From the NCBI RefSeq assembly GCF_026157085.1, contig NZ_JANPVN010000001.1:1426001-1490000 (forward strand): a stretch of DNA of 64,000 bases. Direction: 5' to 3'. Numbering within the stretch: the stretch's first letter is position 1; every line of letters begins with the position of its first letter. The notes below the pieces were generated by a model that had not been told where the DNA came from, searched no databases, and was given only the letters and a program-made list of their open reading frames with translations. This stretch comes from Sphingomicrobium arenosum (GTDB lineage Bacteria; Pseudomonadota; Alphaproteobacteria; Sphingomonadales; Sphingomonadaceae). Made by a program: the position numbers and the translations under genes. Shown here in pieces: positions 17,784-27,464 of this stretch.

Positions 17784-17813
17784 GAGGGGCCGTCACCGAA
17801 GTGCTAGCCCCTC
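17784..17813. other. Hairpin with UUCG loop between rpmD and rplO
   Basis: On the operon (minus) strand GAGGGGC pairs with GCCCCTC (7 bp), then a 3x3 internal loop, then CAC-UUCG-GUG. It lies in the 191-bp gap 17667-17857, long for this otherwise compact operon. There is no U-run, so RNA processing, attenuation or mRNA stabilisation are more likely than full termination. The rest of the gap shows no gene. Confidence 0.5.
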
Positions 17814-17857
17814 TCCCCTTTGCTACCCGGCTCGAGGGCCCGGCAGCGGATCCTTGC

Positions 17858-18052
17858 TTACGCGTCTTCGACGGTGACGAGGTGCTGGACCTTCTTCACC
17901 TGGCCGAGGACTTCCGGGGTCGCCTTGACTTCGACGGTCCGGTGCATCTTGTTGAGACCGAGGCCGACGAGGGTCGCGCGCTGGGTCTTGTCACGACGGA
18001 TCGGCGAACCGGTCTGCGTGATCTTGATCGTCTTGGTGTCGTTCTTGGCCAT
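17858..18052 (-). CDS. rpmD: 50S ribosomal protein uL30
   Basis: 64 residues, the short bacterial form: [19 protein letters not shown] followed by [13 protein letters not shown] and a terminal VEDA. It starts 5 bp after the rpsE stop, in the standard spc order. Confidence 0.95.
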   Translation of the reverse strand: MAKNDTKTIKITQTGSPIRRDKTQRATLVGLGLNKMHRTVEVKATPEVLGQVKKVQHLVTVEDA

Positions 18053-18057
18053 GGGGC

Positions 18058-18855
18058 TTACTCCGTCACCGCGTCGGCGGTCGCTTCGGCCTCGGCCTTG
18101 TCCATGCCACCACGGCCGAGAAGGTCGGCGACCTTCTTGCCGCGACGCTGGGCGACGCTGCGCGGGCTGGTCTGATCCTTGAGCGCCTCGAAGGTGGCGC
18201 GGATCATGTTGAACGGGTTGGCGGTGCCGTTCGACTTGGTCACGACGTCGGCGACGCCGAGCGCTTCGAACACGGCACGCATCGGACCGCCGGCGATGAT
18301 GCCGGTCCCCGGAGGCGCGGTGCGAACCACGACCTTGCCGGCACCGAAGTGGCCCTTGCCGTCATGATGAAGGGTGCGACCTTCCTTCAGCGGCACGCGG
18401 ACCATCGCCTTTTTGGCGGCGGCCGTCGCCTTGTTGATCGCTTCGGGCACTTCGCGGGCCTTGCCCGAGCCGAAGCCCGCGCGGCCCTTGCCGTCACCGA
18501 CCACGACGAGCGCGGCGAAACCGAAGCGCTTACCGCCCTTCACGGTCTTCGAGACGCGGTTGATGTGAACGAGCTTTTCAATGAGCTCTTCGCCATCTTC
18601 CTCATTGCGGCGGTTGTCACGACCACCGCGACCGCGGCCACGGCCACCGTCGCGACCGCCACGACCGCCATCACGGCCACCGCCGCGACCGCCGCGACCG
18701 CCGCGGGGCTTGTCGTCACCGGCGACGCCGGCAGCAGCCTGGGCAACGGCAACCTCGGGGGTTTCCGCGACGCCGGGGGCCTGTTCGCCGTGGGCCGTTT
18801 CGGTGGCGGGCGTTTCGGTCGCCTGCACGTCGTCGGTCTTCTTTTCGTCAGCCAT
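18058..18855 (-). CDS. rpsE: 30S ribosomal protein uS5 with long RG-rich N-terminal extension
   Basis: 265 residues, versus about 167 in E. coli. The S5 core begins near residue 87 ([20 protein letters not shown]) and is normal through the decoding-fidelity region ([28 protein letters not shown]). Ahead of it lie about 48 Ala/Glu/Thr-rich residues and then an Arg/Gly block (residues 50-83, repeats of GGRGG, GGRDG). Such RG-rich stretches bind RNA in other proteins; here the role is unknown. The start at 18855 directly follows rplR. The core is certain; only the function of the tail is open. Confidence 0.96.
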   Translation of the reverse strand: MADEKKTDDVQATETPATETAHGEQAPGVAETPEVAVAQAAAGVAGDDKPRGGRGGRGGGRDGGRGGRDGGRGRGRGGRDNRRNEEDGEELIEKLVHINRVSKTVKGGKRFGFAALVVVGDGKGRAGFGSGKAREVPEAINKATAAAKKAMVRVPLKEGRTLHHDGKGHFGAGKVVVRTAPPGTGIIAGGPMRAVFEALGVADVVTKSNGTANPFNMIRATFEALKDQTSPRSVAQRRGKKVADLLGRGGMDKAEAEATADAVTE

Positions 18856-18856
18856 A

Positions 18857-19210
18857 TTAGAACTCCAGCCCTTCTTCACGGGCGGCTTCGGCCAGCGCCT
18901 TGACGCGGCCATGGAAGAGGAACCCGCCACGGTCGAACACGACCGTGCTCACGCCGGCCTTCTTGGCCTTGGCGGCGACGGTCTTGCCGACGGTGGTCGC
19001 GGCATCGACATTCGCACCCGACTTGACCTTGACGTCCTTGTCGAGGGTCGAGGCCGAAGCGATCGTCTTGCCGGCGGCATCGTCGATGACCTGGGCGTAG
19101 ATGTGCTTGCCCGAGCGGTGCACCGACAGGCGGGGCTTACCGGCGGAGCGCGCCTTGAGCGCCGAGCGGACCCGGCGACGGCGGCGTTCGAAGAGGGACA
19201 GTTTAGCCAT
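18857..19210 (-). CDS. rplR: 50S ribosomal protein uL18
   Basis: 117 residues; 5S rRNA-binding protein. Arg-rich N-terminus ([13 protein letters not shown]), [17 protein letters not shown] and the C-terminal [25 protein letters not shown] are typical. It begins one base after the rplF stop and ends just before rpsE. Confidence 0.97.
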   Translation of the reverse strand: MAKLSLFERRRRRVRSALKARSAGKPRLSVHRSGKHIYAQVIDDAAGKTIASASTLDKDVKVKSGANVDAATTVGKTVAAKAKKAGVSTVVFDRGGFLFHGRVKALAEAAREEGLEF

Positions 19211-19211
19211 C

Positions 19212-19748
19212 TTACTTCTTCTTGCCTTCCTTGCGGAAAATATATTCCCCGCGATATTTGATGCCCTTGCCCTTATAGGGTTCAGGCTTGCGCCACTTGC
19301 GGATTTCCGCCGCGAAGTGCCCGACGAGCTGCTTGTCGATCCCCGAGACTTCCACCGTGGTGTTGTCCGGGGTCTTCACCTCGACGCCTTCCGGTACGTC
19401 GAGATCGACATCGTGGCTGTAGCCGAGCTGAAGCTTGAGCTTCTTGCCCTGCGCCTGCGCACGGTAACCGACGCCGTTGATCTCGAGGACCTTCTGGTAG
19501 CCCTCGGTGACGCCGTCGACGAGGTTCTGCACGAGCGTGCGCTGCATGCCCCAAACCTGGCGGCTACGCTGCGACATGTTGTGCGGCGTGACCTTGATCT
19601 CGCCGTCCTCGATGTCGAACTTGATGAGGTCGTCCATCATCTCCATCGCCAAGGTGCCTTTGGGCCCCTTGACGGAGAGGGTGGTGCCTTCGGTGCTGGC
19701 GGTGACGCCAGCAGGAAGCACGACCGGTTTTTTCCCGATGCGGCTCAT
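19212..19748 (-). CDS. rplF: 50S ribosomal protein uL6
   Basis: 178 residues with the two tandem L6 domains; MSRIGKKPV start, [19 protein letters not shown] in the middle and the C-terminal [13 protein letters not shown] rRNA-binding loop. Its ATG overlaps the rpsH stop by one base. Confidence 0.97.
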   Translation of the reverse strand: MSRIGKKPVVLPAGVTASTEGTTLSVKGPKGTLAMEMMDDLIKFDIEDGEIKVTPHNMSQRSRQVWGMQRTLVQNLVDGVTEGYQKVLEINGVGYRAQAQGKKLKLQLGYSHDVDLDVPEGVEVKTPDNTTVEVSGIDKQLVGHFAAEIRKWRKPEPYKGKGIKYRGEYIFRKEGKKK

Positions 19749-20143
19749 TAGAACACCTCCGCCAGCACTTCGCCGCCGACATTGTTCTCGCGCGCTTCGG
19801 CGTCCGAGAGGACACCGCGCGGGGTCGACACGATGGTGATGCCAAGGCCGTTGCGAATGCGGGGCAGATCCTGCGAACCCGAGTAGACGCGGCGGCCCGG
19901 CTTGGAGACGCGGGCCACGTGCTTGATCGCCGGCTGGCCTTCGAAATATTTCAGCTCGATCCGCAAGCCGGCCTTGCCCGCCAGCTCTTCTTCCGAATAG
20001 CCGCGGATGAAGCCTTCGCGCTGCAGCACGTCGAGAACGCGCGCACGCAGCTTGGACGCGGGCGACAGGATCGAGTCCTTGCGCGCCTGCTGGCCGTTGC
20101 GGATGCGGGTGAGCATATCACCCAGGGGGTCGGTCATCGCCAT
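19748..20143 (-). CDS. rpsH: 30S ribosomal protein uS8
   Basis: 131 residues. [14 protein letters not shown] at the N-terminus and the C-terminal [13 protein letters not shown] (16S rRNA helix 21 and operon mRNA binding region) are conserved. In E. coli S8 represses the spc operon; whether that holds here cannot be seen. Confidence 0.97.
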   Translation of the reverse strand: MAMTDPLGDMLTRIRNGQQARKDSILSPASKLRARVLDVLQREGFIRGYSEEELAGKAGLRIELKYFEGQPAIKHVARVSKPGRRVYSGSQDLPRIRNGLGITIVSTPRGVLSDAEARENNVGGEVLAEVF

Positions 20144-20153
20144 GCCAGATTCC

Positions 20154-20459
20154 TTACCAGCTCGACTTGGTGAAGCCCGGGATCAGGCCCTTGTTGCCCA
20201 ATTCACGGATCATGATGCGCGAAAGACGGAACTTGCGGTAGTAACCGCGGCTCCGGCCGGTCAGCTCGCAGCGGTTGCGGATCCGGGTCGGATTCGCGTT
20301 GCGCGGCAGTTCGGCCATCTTCAGGCGGGCAATCAGGCGCTCGGTTTCATCGAGCGACTTGTCGTTCGCCTGTTCCTTCAGCTTTGCGTACTTCGGCGCA
20401 TATTGCTTCGCGAGCTTCTTGCGCTTCTCGTTCTTGTTCACGGAACTCAGTTTCGCCAT
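20154..20459 (-). CDS. rpsN: 30S ribosomal protein uS14 (zinc-free form)
   Basis: 101 residues, the long form without the CxxC zinc knuckles; [16 protein letters not shown] and [16 protein letters not shown] are intact. It lies 49 bp after rplE and 10 bp before rpsH. Confidence 0.96.
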   Translation of the reverse strand: MAKLSSVNKNEKRKKLAKQYAPKYAKLKEQANDKSLDETERLIARLKMAELPRNANPTRIRNRCELTGRSRGYYRKFRLSRIMIRELGNKGLIPGFTKSSW

Positions 20460-20508
20460 GACTTAAGTTCTCTCTTTCCTGTTTGAGGGATCGAGAGACC
20501 GCGTATGT

Positions 20509-21087
20509 TTACGCGGCCTCCTCTTCCTTCTTTTCCGCGGGGAACGGGAAGTTGAAGAGACGCAGCAGTTCGCGCGCTTCCTCGTCCGTCTTCGCGGTGG
20601 TGGTCACGATGATGTCCATGCCCCGGACCTTGTCGACATTGTCGTAGGAGATTTCCGGGAAGACGATCTGTTCCTTGAGGCCCATCGCATAGTTGCCACG
20701 GCCGTCGAACGACTTCGGGTTCAACCCACGGAAGTCGCGCACGCGCGGCAGCGCGATGGTCACGAGGCGGTCGACGAATTCGTACATGCGCTCGCGGCGA
20801 AGGGTCACCTTCGCGCCGATCGGCATGCCTTCACGCAGCTTGAACTGCGCGATCGACTTCTTCGCCTTGGTGATGACGGGCTTCTGGCCCGAGATCAGTT
20901 CCATTTCGGCGGCCGCGTTCTGGACCTTCTTCTTGTCCTGCGTGGCTTCGCCGACGCCCATGTTGATGACGACCTTCTCGAGCTTGGGAACCTCCATGTG
21001 GTTCTTGTAGCCGAACTTTTCGGTCATCGCCTTCACGATGCGCTCGTCATAGTCCTTCTTCAGGCGCGGAGTGTAATCCTTAGCCAT
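20509..21087 (-). CDS. rplE: 50S ribosomal protein uL5
   Basis: 192 residues; binds 5S rRNA and the P-site t[39 protein letters not shown] and a C-terminal charged tail with Glu/Lys repeats (AEKKEEEAA). The start at 21087 is chosen because longer frames upstream overlap rplX; it already overlaps the rplX end by 8 bp. Confidence 0.96.
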   Translation of the reverse strand: MAKDYTPRLKKDYDERIVKAMTEKFGYKNHMEVPKLEKVVINMGVGEATQDKKKVQNAAAEMELISGQKPVITKAKKSIAQFKLREGMPIGAKVTLRRERMYEFVDRLVTIALPRVRDFRGLNPKSFDGRGNYAMGLKEQIVFPEISYDNVDKVRGMDIIVTTTAKTDEEARELLRLFNFPFPAEKKEEEAA

Positions 21088-21400
21088 CGATCTTCTCCCC
21101 GGAACGCGTCGCGACGCGAACCTTCTTGCCGTCGACCGTCTCGAAGCGGACGCGGGTCGCCTTGCCGTCCTTGGGATCGGCGAGCGCCACCTTGGAGGCG
21201 AACATCGGCGCCTCGCGCTTCTCCAGACCGCCATTGGGGTCCATCTGGGTCGGCTTCTTGTGACGGGTGATGATGTTCACACCCTCGACGACGAGCTTGC
21301 CTTCCTTGGGGAGGACCTTGGTGACCGTACCGGTCTTGCCCTTGTCCTTGCCCGACAGGATGACGACGCTGTCGCCCTTCTTGATCTTCGCGGCGGCCAT
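21080..21400 (-). CDS. rplX: 50S ribosomal protein uL24
   Basis: 106 residues with the KOW motif [18 protein letters not shown] and [13 protein letters not shown]. One of the first proteins bound in 50S assembly. Its ATG overlaps the rplN stop by one base. Confidence 0.96.
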   Translation of the reverse strand: MAAAKIKKGDSVVILSGKDKGKTGTVTKVLPKEGKLVVEGVNIITRHKKPTQMDPNGGLEKREAPMFASKVALADPKDGKATRVRFETVDGKKVRVATRSGEKIDG

Positions 21401-21768
21401 TACAGCACCTCCGGAGCCAGGCTGATGATCTTCATGTGCTTCTTGGCGCGCAGTTCGCGCACCACCGGGCCGAAGATACGAGTGCCGATGGGCTCTTCAT
21501 TCTTGTTGACGAGGACCGCGGCATTGCCGTCGAAACGGATCACCGTCCCGTCGGGGCGGCGAATGTCCTTGGCGGTGCGGACGATGACGGCACGGTGCAC
21601 GTCACCCTTCTTCACCTTGCCACGCGGTGCGGCTTCCTTGACCGACACGACGATCGTGTCGCCGACGCTGGCGAAACGACGCTTGGACCCGCCCAGTACC
21701 TTAATGCACTGGACGCGCTTGGCGCCGCTGTTGTCCGCAACGTCGAGGTTCGATTGCATCTGGATCAT
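21400..21768 (-). CDS. rplN: 50S ribosomal protein uL14
   Basis: 122 residues, the near-invariant length. [17 protein letters not shown] start, AVIVRTAK and the C-terminal IISLAPEVL. The gap to rpsQ is 31 bp. Confidence 0.97.
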   Translation of the reverse strand: MIQMQSNLDVADNSGAKRVQCIKVLGGSKRRFASVGDTIVVSVKEAAPRGKVKKGDVHRAVIVRTAKDIRRPDGTVIRFDGNAAVLVNKNEEPIGTRIFGPVVRELRAKKHMKIISLAPEVL

Positions 21769-21799
21769 GGTTGACCCTTCCTACCTTCCTTAACGCTGC

Positions 21800-22075
21800 T
21801 CAGCCTTCGACCGGGGTGTCGAGGTCGGCCGGATTGGCCGCCGCGACGCGATCGAGAACTTTCCAGCTCTTGGTCTTCGAAATCGGCTTGCATTCCTCGA
21901 TGCGCACCGTCTCGCCCATCGAGATCTCGTTGTTCTCGTCATGGGCGTGATACTTTTTCGACAGCTTGATGATCTTGCCGTAGAGCGGGTGCTTCACCCG
22001 GCGCTCGACACGAACCACCACCGTCTTGTCTCCCTTGTCGGAGACGACCGTTCCCTGAAGGATACGTTTCGGCAT
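21800..22075 (-). CDS. rpsQ: 30S ribosomal protein uS17
   Basis: 91 residues; OB-fold with [18 protein letters not shown] and [17 protein letters not shown]-terminal stretch (about 12 residues) extends beyond the minimal form. Standard position after rpmC. Confidence 0.96.
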   Translation of the reverse strand: MPKRILQGTVVSDKGDKTVVVRVERRVKHPLYGKIIKLSKKYHAHDENNEISMGETVRIEECKPISKTKSWKVLDRVAAANPADLDTPVEG

Positions 22076-22090
22076 TCTTCGTCTCCTACC

Positions 22091-22297
22091 TTACGCCTTG
22101 GCCGCTTCGACCTGGCGCTGGTTCTGCAGCGTCATGATCTGCGCGATCGAACGACGCACTTCACGGACGCGGGCGGGCTTTTCGAGCTGACCGGTGGCAG
22201 CCTGGAAGCGCAGGTTGAACTGCTCCTTCTTCAGCTGCGACAGCTCGTCGGCGAGCTGGTCGTCGCTCTTGGCTTTGAGATCGTCGATCTTGGCCAT
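22091..22297 (-). CDS. rpmC: 50S ribosomal protein uL29
   Basis: 68 residues, two-helix protein at the polypeptide exit; [21 protein letters not shown] followed by [15 protein letters not shown]. The reading frame is open far upstream inside rplP, but the ATG at 22297 matches the family start and overlaps the rplP stop by one base. Confidence 0.95.
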   Translation of the reverse strand: MAKIDDLKAKSDDQLADELSQLKKEQFNLRFQAATGQLEKPARVREVRRSIAQIMTLQNQRQVEAAKA

Positions 22298-22731
22298 TAC
22301 TTCTTCTCCTCGATCAGGCTCTCGCCGAGGCGGGCCACGACCTTGGTCTTGATCGGCAGCTTCTCCGCGGCACGCTCGAAGGCGGCCTTGGCGAGCGGAC
22401 CCGAAACCCCGTCCAGTTCGAACAGGATACGACCCGGCTTGACGCGAGCGGCCCAGAATTCGGGGCTGCCCTTGCCCTTGCCCATGCGGACTTCGGCGGG
22501 CTTCTTCGAGACCGGAAGGTCCGGGAAGATGCGGATCCACAGGCGGCCCTGACGGCGCATGTGGCGGGTGATCGCACGGCGGGCGGCTTCGATCTGGCGC
22601 GCGGTGATGCGCTCCGGCTCGAGGGCCTTCAGACCGTAGGCGCCGAAGTTCAGTTCGGTCCCACCCTTGGCATTGCCATGGATGCGGCCCTTGAACGCCT
22701 TGCGGAATTTGGTGCGCTTGGGTTGCAGCAT
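22297..22731 (-). CDS. rplP: 50S ribosomal protein uL16
   Basis: 144 residues. [16 protein letters not shown] start, [20 protein letters not shown] and [19 protein letters not shown]; the Arg in the last motif (E. coli R81 region) is the hydroxylated site in other bacteria. Overlaps rpmC by one base. Confidence 0.97.
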   Translation of the reverse strand: MLQPKRTKFRKAFKGRIHGNAKGGTELNFGAYGLKALEPERITARQIEAARRAITRHMRRQGRLWIRIFPDLPVSKKPAEVRMGKGKGSPEFWAARVKPGRILFELDGVSGPLAKAAFERAAEKLPIKTKVVARLGESLIEEKK

Positions 22732-22743
22732 CTCAAATCACTC

Positions 22744-23448
22744 CTATCGACGGTCGCGCGCCGGGCGAACGCCCGAAGTCTGCGCATCCATCATCAGCTT
22801 TTCCTGCGCCAGCGGGTCGTGGCCGAGGATCTCGCCCTTGAAGACCCAGCACTTGATGCCGCACACGCCATAAGCGGTGTGCGCCTGCGCTTCGGCATAG
22901 TCGACGTTACCGCGCAGCGTGTGCAGCGGGACGCGGCCTTCGCGATACCATTCGGTACGCGCGATTTCGGCACCGCCGAGACGACCCGCACAGGTGATGC
23001 GGATGCCTTCGGCACCAAGACGCAGCGCCGACTGGACGGCACGCTTCATGGCACGGCGGAAGGCGACACGGCGCTCGAGCTGGTCGGCCACACCCTGCGC
23101 GACGAGGCGCGCATCGATTTCCGGCTTGCGGATCTCGACGATGTTGAGGCTGACTTCGCTGTCGGTCATCTTGCCGAGCTTGGCCTTCAGCTTCTCGATG
23201 TCCGCGCCCTTCTTGCCGATGATGACACCGGGACGGGCAGCGTAGATCGAGATGCGGCACAGCTTGGCCGGACGCTCGATGACCACCTTGGAGATCGCCG
23301 CCTGGGGCAGTTCTTCCATGATGAACCGACGGATCTTGAGATCCTCGAGGAGCTGCTTGCCATAGTCCTGGCCTTCCGCGAACCAACGCGAATCCCAGGT
23401 GCGGTTGATCTGCAACCGCAGGCCGATGGGGGAACTCTTGTGACCCAT
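22744..23448 (-). CDS. rpsC: 30S ribosomal protein uS3
   Basis: 234 residues; part of the mRNA entry channel. [22 protein letters not shown] start, KH-type segment ([17 protein letters not shown]) and the C-terminal domain with [17 protein letters not shown]. Begins on the last base of the rplV stop. Confidence 0.97.
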   Translation of the reverse strand: MGHKSSPIGLRLQINRTWDSRWFAEGQDYGKQLLEDLKIRRFIMEELPQAAISKVVIERPAKLCRISIYAARPGVIIGKKGADIEKLKAKLGKMTDSEVSLNIVEIRKPEIDARLVAQGVADQLERRVAFRRAMKRAVQSALRLGAEGIRITCAGRLGGAEIARTEWYREGRVPLHTLRGNVDYAEAQAHTAYGVCGIKCWVFKGEILGHDPLAQEKLMMDAQTSGVRPARDRR

Positions 23449-23825
23449 TAGGCTTCTTCCTGCTCGCGAACGACGACACGCAGACGGCTGAACGGCTTTT
23501 CGATCCGGGTCGAACGGCCGCGCGCACGGGTCGCGAAACGCTTCATGGTGAGCGACTTGCCGACCGAGGCTTCGGCCACGATCAGGCTGTCGACGTCGAG
23601 ATTGTGGTTGTTTTCCGCATTGGCCACGGCGCTGGCGAGCACCTTATAGGCGTCCTCGGCCATCCCCTTGTTCGAAAACTTGAGGATGTTGAGGGCTTCC
23701 TCGACCTTGCGGCCACGGATCAGGCCCGCGACGAGGTTGAGCTTGCGGCTCGACCCACGGATCATGGAGCCGACCGCGAGCGCCTCGTTATCGGCGACCT
23801 TGCGGGGGGATTTCGCTTTCGACAT
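23448..23825 (-). CDS. rplV: 50S ribosomal protein uL22
   Basis: 125 residues; lines the exit tunnel. [23 protein letters not shown] and the beta-hairpin tip [13 protein letters not shown] are conserved, so no macrolide-resistance insertion is visible. One-base overlaps at both ends. Confidence 0.97.
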   Translation of the reverse strand: MSKAKSPRKVADNEALAVGSMIRGSSRKLNLVAGLIRGRKVEEALNILKFSNKGMAEDAYKVLASAVANAENNHNLDVDSLIVAEASVGKSLTMKRFATRARGRSTRIEKPFSRLRVVVREQEEA

Positions 23826-24100
23826 TAGCGCTTACCCTTCTTGTCGGCGGCGTGGCCCGGGAAGCTGCGCGTCGGCGCGAACTCGCCAAGCTTCATGCCG
23901 ACCATCTCTTCGGAGACGGCGACCGGCACGAATTTCTTGCCGTTGTAGACGTTGAACGTGAGGCCCACGAACTGCGGCAGGATCGTCGAGCGGCGCGACC
24001 AGGTCTTGATCGGCTTGGCGTTCGACTGTTCCTGCGCCGCTTCCGCCTTCTTCAGAAGCGACAGTTCGACAAAGGGACCTTTCCAGATGGAACGAGCCAT
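23825..24100 (-). CDS. rpsS: 30S ribosomal protein uS19
   Basis: 91 residues. [18 protein letters not shown] start and [19 protein letters not shown] end are typical. It lies 6 bp downstream of rplB. Confidence 0.97.
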   Translation of the reverse strand: MARSIWKGPFVELSLLKKAEAAQEQSNAKPIKTWSRRSTILPQFVGLTFNVYNGKKFVPVAVSEEMVGMKLGEFAPTRSFPGHAADKKGKR

Positions 24101-24106
24101 GTTCGT

Positions 24107-24940
24107 TTAGCCCTTCTTCTTGGCGTGACGCGAACGGATGATGAACTTATCCGTCTGCTTGTTCTTGCGGGTACGCGCACCCTTGGTCGGCTTGCCCCAC
24201 GGGGTGACCGGGTGACGGCCGCCCGAGGTGCGGCCTTCACCACCGCCGTGCGGGTGGTCGACCGGGTTCTTGGCGACACCGCGGGTGAGCGGACGCTTGC
24301 CCATCCAGCGGGTACGACCCGCCTTGGCCAGCGTCTGGTTCGAATTGTCCGGGTTCGAGACCGCACCGACCGAAGCCATGCAGTCCGAGCGGATGTAGCG
24401 CTGCTCGCCCGAGTTCATGCGAACGATGACCATGCCCTTGTCGCGGCCGACGACCTGGCAATAGGTGCCAGCGGCGCGCGCGATCTGACCGCCCTTGCCG
24501 GGCTTCAGCTCGATGTTGTGGACGATGGTACCGACCGGCATCTGGCCGATCTTCATCGCATTGCCCGGCTTCACGTCGACCTTGTCGCCCGCAACCACCT
24601 TGTCACCCGGCGCGAGGCGCTGCGGAGCCAGGATGTAGCTCTGCGTGCCGTCGGCGTAGGTGATCAGCGCGATGAACGCCGAACGGTTGGGATCATATTC
24701 CAGGCGCTCGACCGTGGCTTCGCCCTCGGTCCGACGCTTGAAGTCGATGATGCGATACTTCTGCTTGTGACCGCCGCCGATGCCGCGGGCCGTGACATGG
24801 CCCTTGTTGTTGCGGCCGCCCGACTTGGTCTTGCCTTCGGTCAGCGCCTTGACGGGCTTGCCCTTGTGCAGCGCCGAACGATCCACGAGGATCAGGCCAC
24901 GGCGCGCGGGGCTCGTCGGTTTATATGCCTTGAGTGCCAT
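24107..24940 (-). CDS. rplB: 50S ribosomal protein uL2
   Basis: 277 residues; needed for subunit joining and peptidyl transfer. [15 protein letters not shown] start, and the essential His in [12 protein letters not shown] is present. Six bp after rplW. Confidence 0.97.
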   Translation of the reverse strand: MALKAYKPTSPARRGLILVDRSALHKGKPVKALTEGKTKSGGRNNKGHVTARGIGGGHKQKYRIIDFKRRTEGEATVERLEYDPNRSAFIALITYADGTQSYILAPQRLAPGDKVVAGDKVDVKPGNAMKIGQMPVGTIVHNIELKPGKGGQIARAAGTYCQVVGRDKGMVIVRMNSGEQRYIRSDCMASVGAVSNPDNSNQTLAKAGRTRWMGKRPLTRGVAKNPVDHPHGGGEGRTSGGRHPVTPWGKPTKGARTRKNKQTDKFIIRSRHAKKKG

Positions 24941-24946
24941 TGGTCC

Positions 24947-25261
24947 TTACACCCCGCTCGTATAGTCGATCATCTGCCCGTCTTTCAGGGTGATGACCGC
25001 CTTCTTCTCGTCCGAACGCTTGTAGGGCTTGCCCTTCCAGCGCTTGGTCTTGCCCTTCACGTTGATGGTGTTCACCTTGGTGACCTCCACCCCGTAAAGC
25101 GCTTCGACCGCTGCCTTGATCTGCGGCTTGGTCGCGTCGCCCGCGACCTTGAACACCACCGCATTATGTTCGGCGGCCATGGTCGCCTTTTCGGTGATGT
25201 GCGGCGCGCGGATCACGTCATAGTGACGGTTCTCGACCGCTTTCTTCTCTGCCTTAGCCAT
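24947..25261 (-). CDS. rplW: 50S ribosomal protein uL23
   Basis: 104 residues; docking site for trigger factor and SRP at the exit. [21 protein letters not shown] and the loop [21 protein letters not shown] are intact. The ATG at 25261 (8-bp overlap with rplD) was preferred to an upstream frame that lies in rplD. Confidence 0.96.
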   Translation of the reverse strand: MAKAEKKAVENRHYDVIRAPHITEKATMAAEHNAVVFKVAGDATKPQIKAAVEALYGVEVTKVNTINVKGKTKRWKGKPYKRSDEKKAVITLKDGQMIDYTSGV

Positions 25262-25883
25262 TGAAACGGGCCTCCAGCTTTTCGATGCCGGCCTTGGTAA
25301 GGACCAGCGTGTCGTGACGCAGGATGTCGTAGACGTTGGCACCGACGGCCGGCAGCAGGTTGATGCCGGGGATGTTGGCGCTGGCGCGGGCGAAGCCCAC
25401 GTTCACCGCATCGCCGTCGACGACCAGGTTGGTCTTGCCGAAGCCGAGCTTGTCGAGCTTGGCGACCAGCGCCTTGGTCTTGGCGTCACCGTTCATGTCG
25501 AGATTGTCGAGCACGATCAGCTTGCCGCCCTTGGCCTTGGCCGAGAGCGCCATCTTCAGGCCGAGCGCGCGAACCTTTTTGTTGAGACTCGAGCTGAACG
25601 TGCGGGCACGGGCGCCGTGCGCCTTGCCGCCGCCGATGAAGATCGGCGCCTTGCGATCGCCGTGACGAGCGGTACCGCCGCCCTTCTGGCGACCGAACTT
25701 CTTGCCGGTGCGCGCGACATCCGAGCGCTCGCGGGTCGCACGCGCCGGGGCGCGGCGGTTGACGAGCTGCCAGGTGACGACGCGGTGCAGGATGTCTTCG
25801 CGCGGCTCGACACCGAAGATGGTGTCGTCGAGCTGCACGTCGCCGCCTGCTTTCGCATCGAGGGTCTGAACCTTGACCTTCAT
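25254..25883 (-). CDS. rplD: 50S ribosomal protein uL4
   Basis: 209 residues. [33 protein letters not shown] forms the tunnel loop. In E. coli L4 also represses its own S10 operon; no matching mRNA site can be proved here. Three bp after rplC. Confidence 0.97.
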   Translation of the reverse strand: MKVKVQTLDAKAGGDVQLDDTIFGVEPREDILHRVVTWQLVNRRAPARATRERSDVARTGKKFGRQKGGGTARHGDRKAPIFIGGGKAHGARARTFSSSLNKKVRALGLKMALSAKAKGGKLIVLDNLDMNGDAKTKALVAKLDKLGFGKTNLVVDGDAVNVGFARASANIPGINLLPAVGANVYDILRHDTLVLTKAGIEKLEARFNG

Positions 25884-25886
25884 GGC

Positions 25887-26639
25887 TTAGCCTTCCTTGC
25901 TTTCGTCGGCCGCGACCGCGTTGTCCGCAGTCTGGTCGGCGCCAGCTTCATTGTTCGACTTCGCGTCGCTCTTGAGCGCGGCCGGATAGGGCGCGTCCGA
26001 GTGGCGCGGAAGCTTGACCGCGTCCGAGACCATCAGCCAGCCACCCTTCGAACCGGGCACCGAGCCCTTGACGAAGAGAAGCCCGCGCTCGGCATCGGTG
26101 CGGACGATTTCGAGATTCTGCTGCGTACGGGTGCGAGCACCCATGTGACCGGCCATCTTCTTGTTCTTGAAGACGCGGCCCGGATCCTGGCGGTTACCCG
26201 TCGAACCGTGCGCACGGTGGCTGATCGACACGCCGTGCGTGGCGCGCATGCCGCCGAAGCCCCAGCGCTTCATGGCGCCGGCGAAGCCCTTACCCTGGGT
26301 CACGCCCTGGATGTCGACCTTCTGGCCCGGAACGAAATGCTCGGCCGAGATCTCGGCGCCGATGTCGAGGAGCGCATCCTCGTCGACGCGGAATTCCGCG
26401 ACCTGCATCTTGGGTTCGACTTCGGCCTTGCCGAAGGCTTCGCGCTGCGGCTTGTTGACGTTCTTCGCCTTCGCCTTGCCGGCGCCGAGCGCCACAGCGG
26501 TGTAACCGTCTTTGTCTTTTTCGCGACGACCGACGACCTGGACGCCGTCGAGGTGAAGGACGGTAACCGGCACGTGCCGACCGTCCGCCTCGAACAGGCG
26601 GGTCATCCCCATCTTCTTCGCGATCACGCCAGTGCGCAT
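25887..26639 (-). CDS. rplC: 50S ribosomal protein uL3 with acidic C-terminal tail
   Basis: 250 residues, versus about 209 in E. coli. The core ([16 protein letters not shown] start, [23 protein letters not shown] in the peptidyl-transferase loop) is normal; about 40 acidic residues (rich in Asn, Ala, Glu and Asp) are added at the C-terminus. The start at 26639 has GGGAG nine bases upstream; an ATG two codons earlier (26645) is too close to it. First gene after the palindrome-rich gap. Confidence 0.95.
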   Translation of the reverse strand: MRTGVIAKKMGMTRLFEADGRHVPVTVLHLDGVQVVGRREKDKDGYTAVALGAGKAKAKNVNKPQREAFGKAEVEPKMQVAEFRVDEDALLDIGAEISAEHFVPGQKVDIQGVTQGKGFAGAMKRWGFGGMRATHGVSISHRAHGSTGNRQDPGRVFKNKKMAGHMGARTRTQQNLEIVRTDAERGLLFVKGSVPGSKGGWLMVSDAVKLPRHSDAPYPAALKSDAKSNNEAGADQTADNAVAADESKEG

Positions 26640-26924
26640 GATCATATGCTCCCATCAGAGGCCCGCGCCGCTTCATTGCGACGAGGGCGTGCGACCCGTT
26701 GAAATGTGCGAAACCCCCGCTTGGGTCGTTCCTGCCGATGGGGCAGGAGGCGGGGGACGCATGACCACGGCCTTGCCGTGCGGTATCCCAGTGCCTCGAA
26801 GGCGCCGATCGGGACCGGCGCCCAGAGTATGCAGCTTTGAGGGCTGCAAATCCTTGATTTTGCTGGCTCCCGGCGCGCGCCGGGCGACTCACAAAGCCTT
26901 CCCGCGGGAAGTCTTGCGCGCCCT
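26640..26924. promoter_or_regulatory. Palindrome-rich gap between rpsJ and rplC
   Basis: 285 bp without a gene inside the S10 operon. It holds a nested hairpin (cccccgc 26714-26720 with gcggggg 26750-26756; inner tcctgcc 26730-26736 with ggcagga 26742-26748; on the operon strand TTT follows), paired GGCGCC boxes (26801-26806, 26817-26822), a perfect 16-bp palindrome cccggcgcgcgccggg (26869-26884) and a 14-bp one cttcccgcgggaag (26898-26911). An attenuator or ribosomal-protein control site for rplC onwards is plausible; a second promoter is also possible. Confidence 0.5.
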
Positions 26925-27236
26925 TTAGGCCAGTTTGATCTCCACGTCCACCCCTGCGGCGAGGTCGAGCTTCATCAGCGCATCTACCGTCTGCGGCGTG
27001 GGCTGCACGATATCGAGGAGGCGCTTGTAGGTGCGGACCTCGAACTGCTCGCGCGACTTCTTGTCGATGTGCGGACCGCGGTTCACGGTGAACTTCTCGA
27101 TGCGCGTCGGCAGCGGAATAGGACCGCGAATAAGGGCACCGGTACGGCGCGCCGTGTCAGCAATGTCGCCCGTGGCCTGGTCGAGGACACGATGGTCGAA
27201 GGCCTTCAGACGAATACGAATATTCTGCGTTTCCAT
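26925..27236 (-). CDS. rpsJ: 30S ribosomal protein uS10
   Basis: 103 residues; [20 protein letters not shown] start, [19 protein letters not shown] with the conserved Arg/His tip. The protein is also the transcription antitermination factor NusE. It begins a new transcription unit after the tuf terminator. Confidence 0.97.
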   Translation of the reverse strand: METQNIRIRLKAFDHRVLDQATGDIADTARRTGALIRGPIPLPTRIEKFTVNRGPHIDKKSREQFEVRTYKRLLDIVQPTPQTVDALMKLDLAAGVDVEIKLA

Positions 27237-27414
27237 TTTCCACTCACCGATGCGAAAGAGCCAGGCCCTTCAGGCAGCCGCCGTCCGGGCCAAACATGTT
27301 CAAACCAAAAAATCGAAGCCCCTGTTCTTCTAGGTGCGTTGTATATCGCAACCCATCTGAACGGGGCCTGAAACCTGTACTCGAGGACCGAAAATCTCCG
27401 GGCCTCAAAACAAT
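27237..27414 (-). promoter_or_regulatory. Leader/promoter region of rpsJ
   Basis: Since a strong terminator closes the tuf transcript at 27415-27448, this 178-bp AT-richer stretch must carry the promoter for the S10-spc operon. I see an imperfect palindrome TTGCGATATACAA on the operon strand and a run of six T downstream of it, but no convincing -35/-10 pair, so the exact promoter is not assigned. Confidence 0.4.
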
Positions 27415-27448
27415 CGCGGGGGTCGATGACGAATCACCGACCCCCGCG
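27415..27448 (-). terminator. Intrinsic terminator after tuf
   Basis: Perfect 11-bp stem (cgcgggggtcg 27415-27425 with cgacccccgcg 27438-27448), one mismatch, three more pairs and a CGAA loop. On the tuf strand it is followed by ATTGTTTTG. Located 17 bp after the tuf stop. Confidence 0.75.
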
Positions 27449-27464
27449 GCTGTGTGGGCCTATA

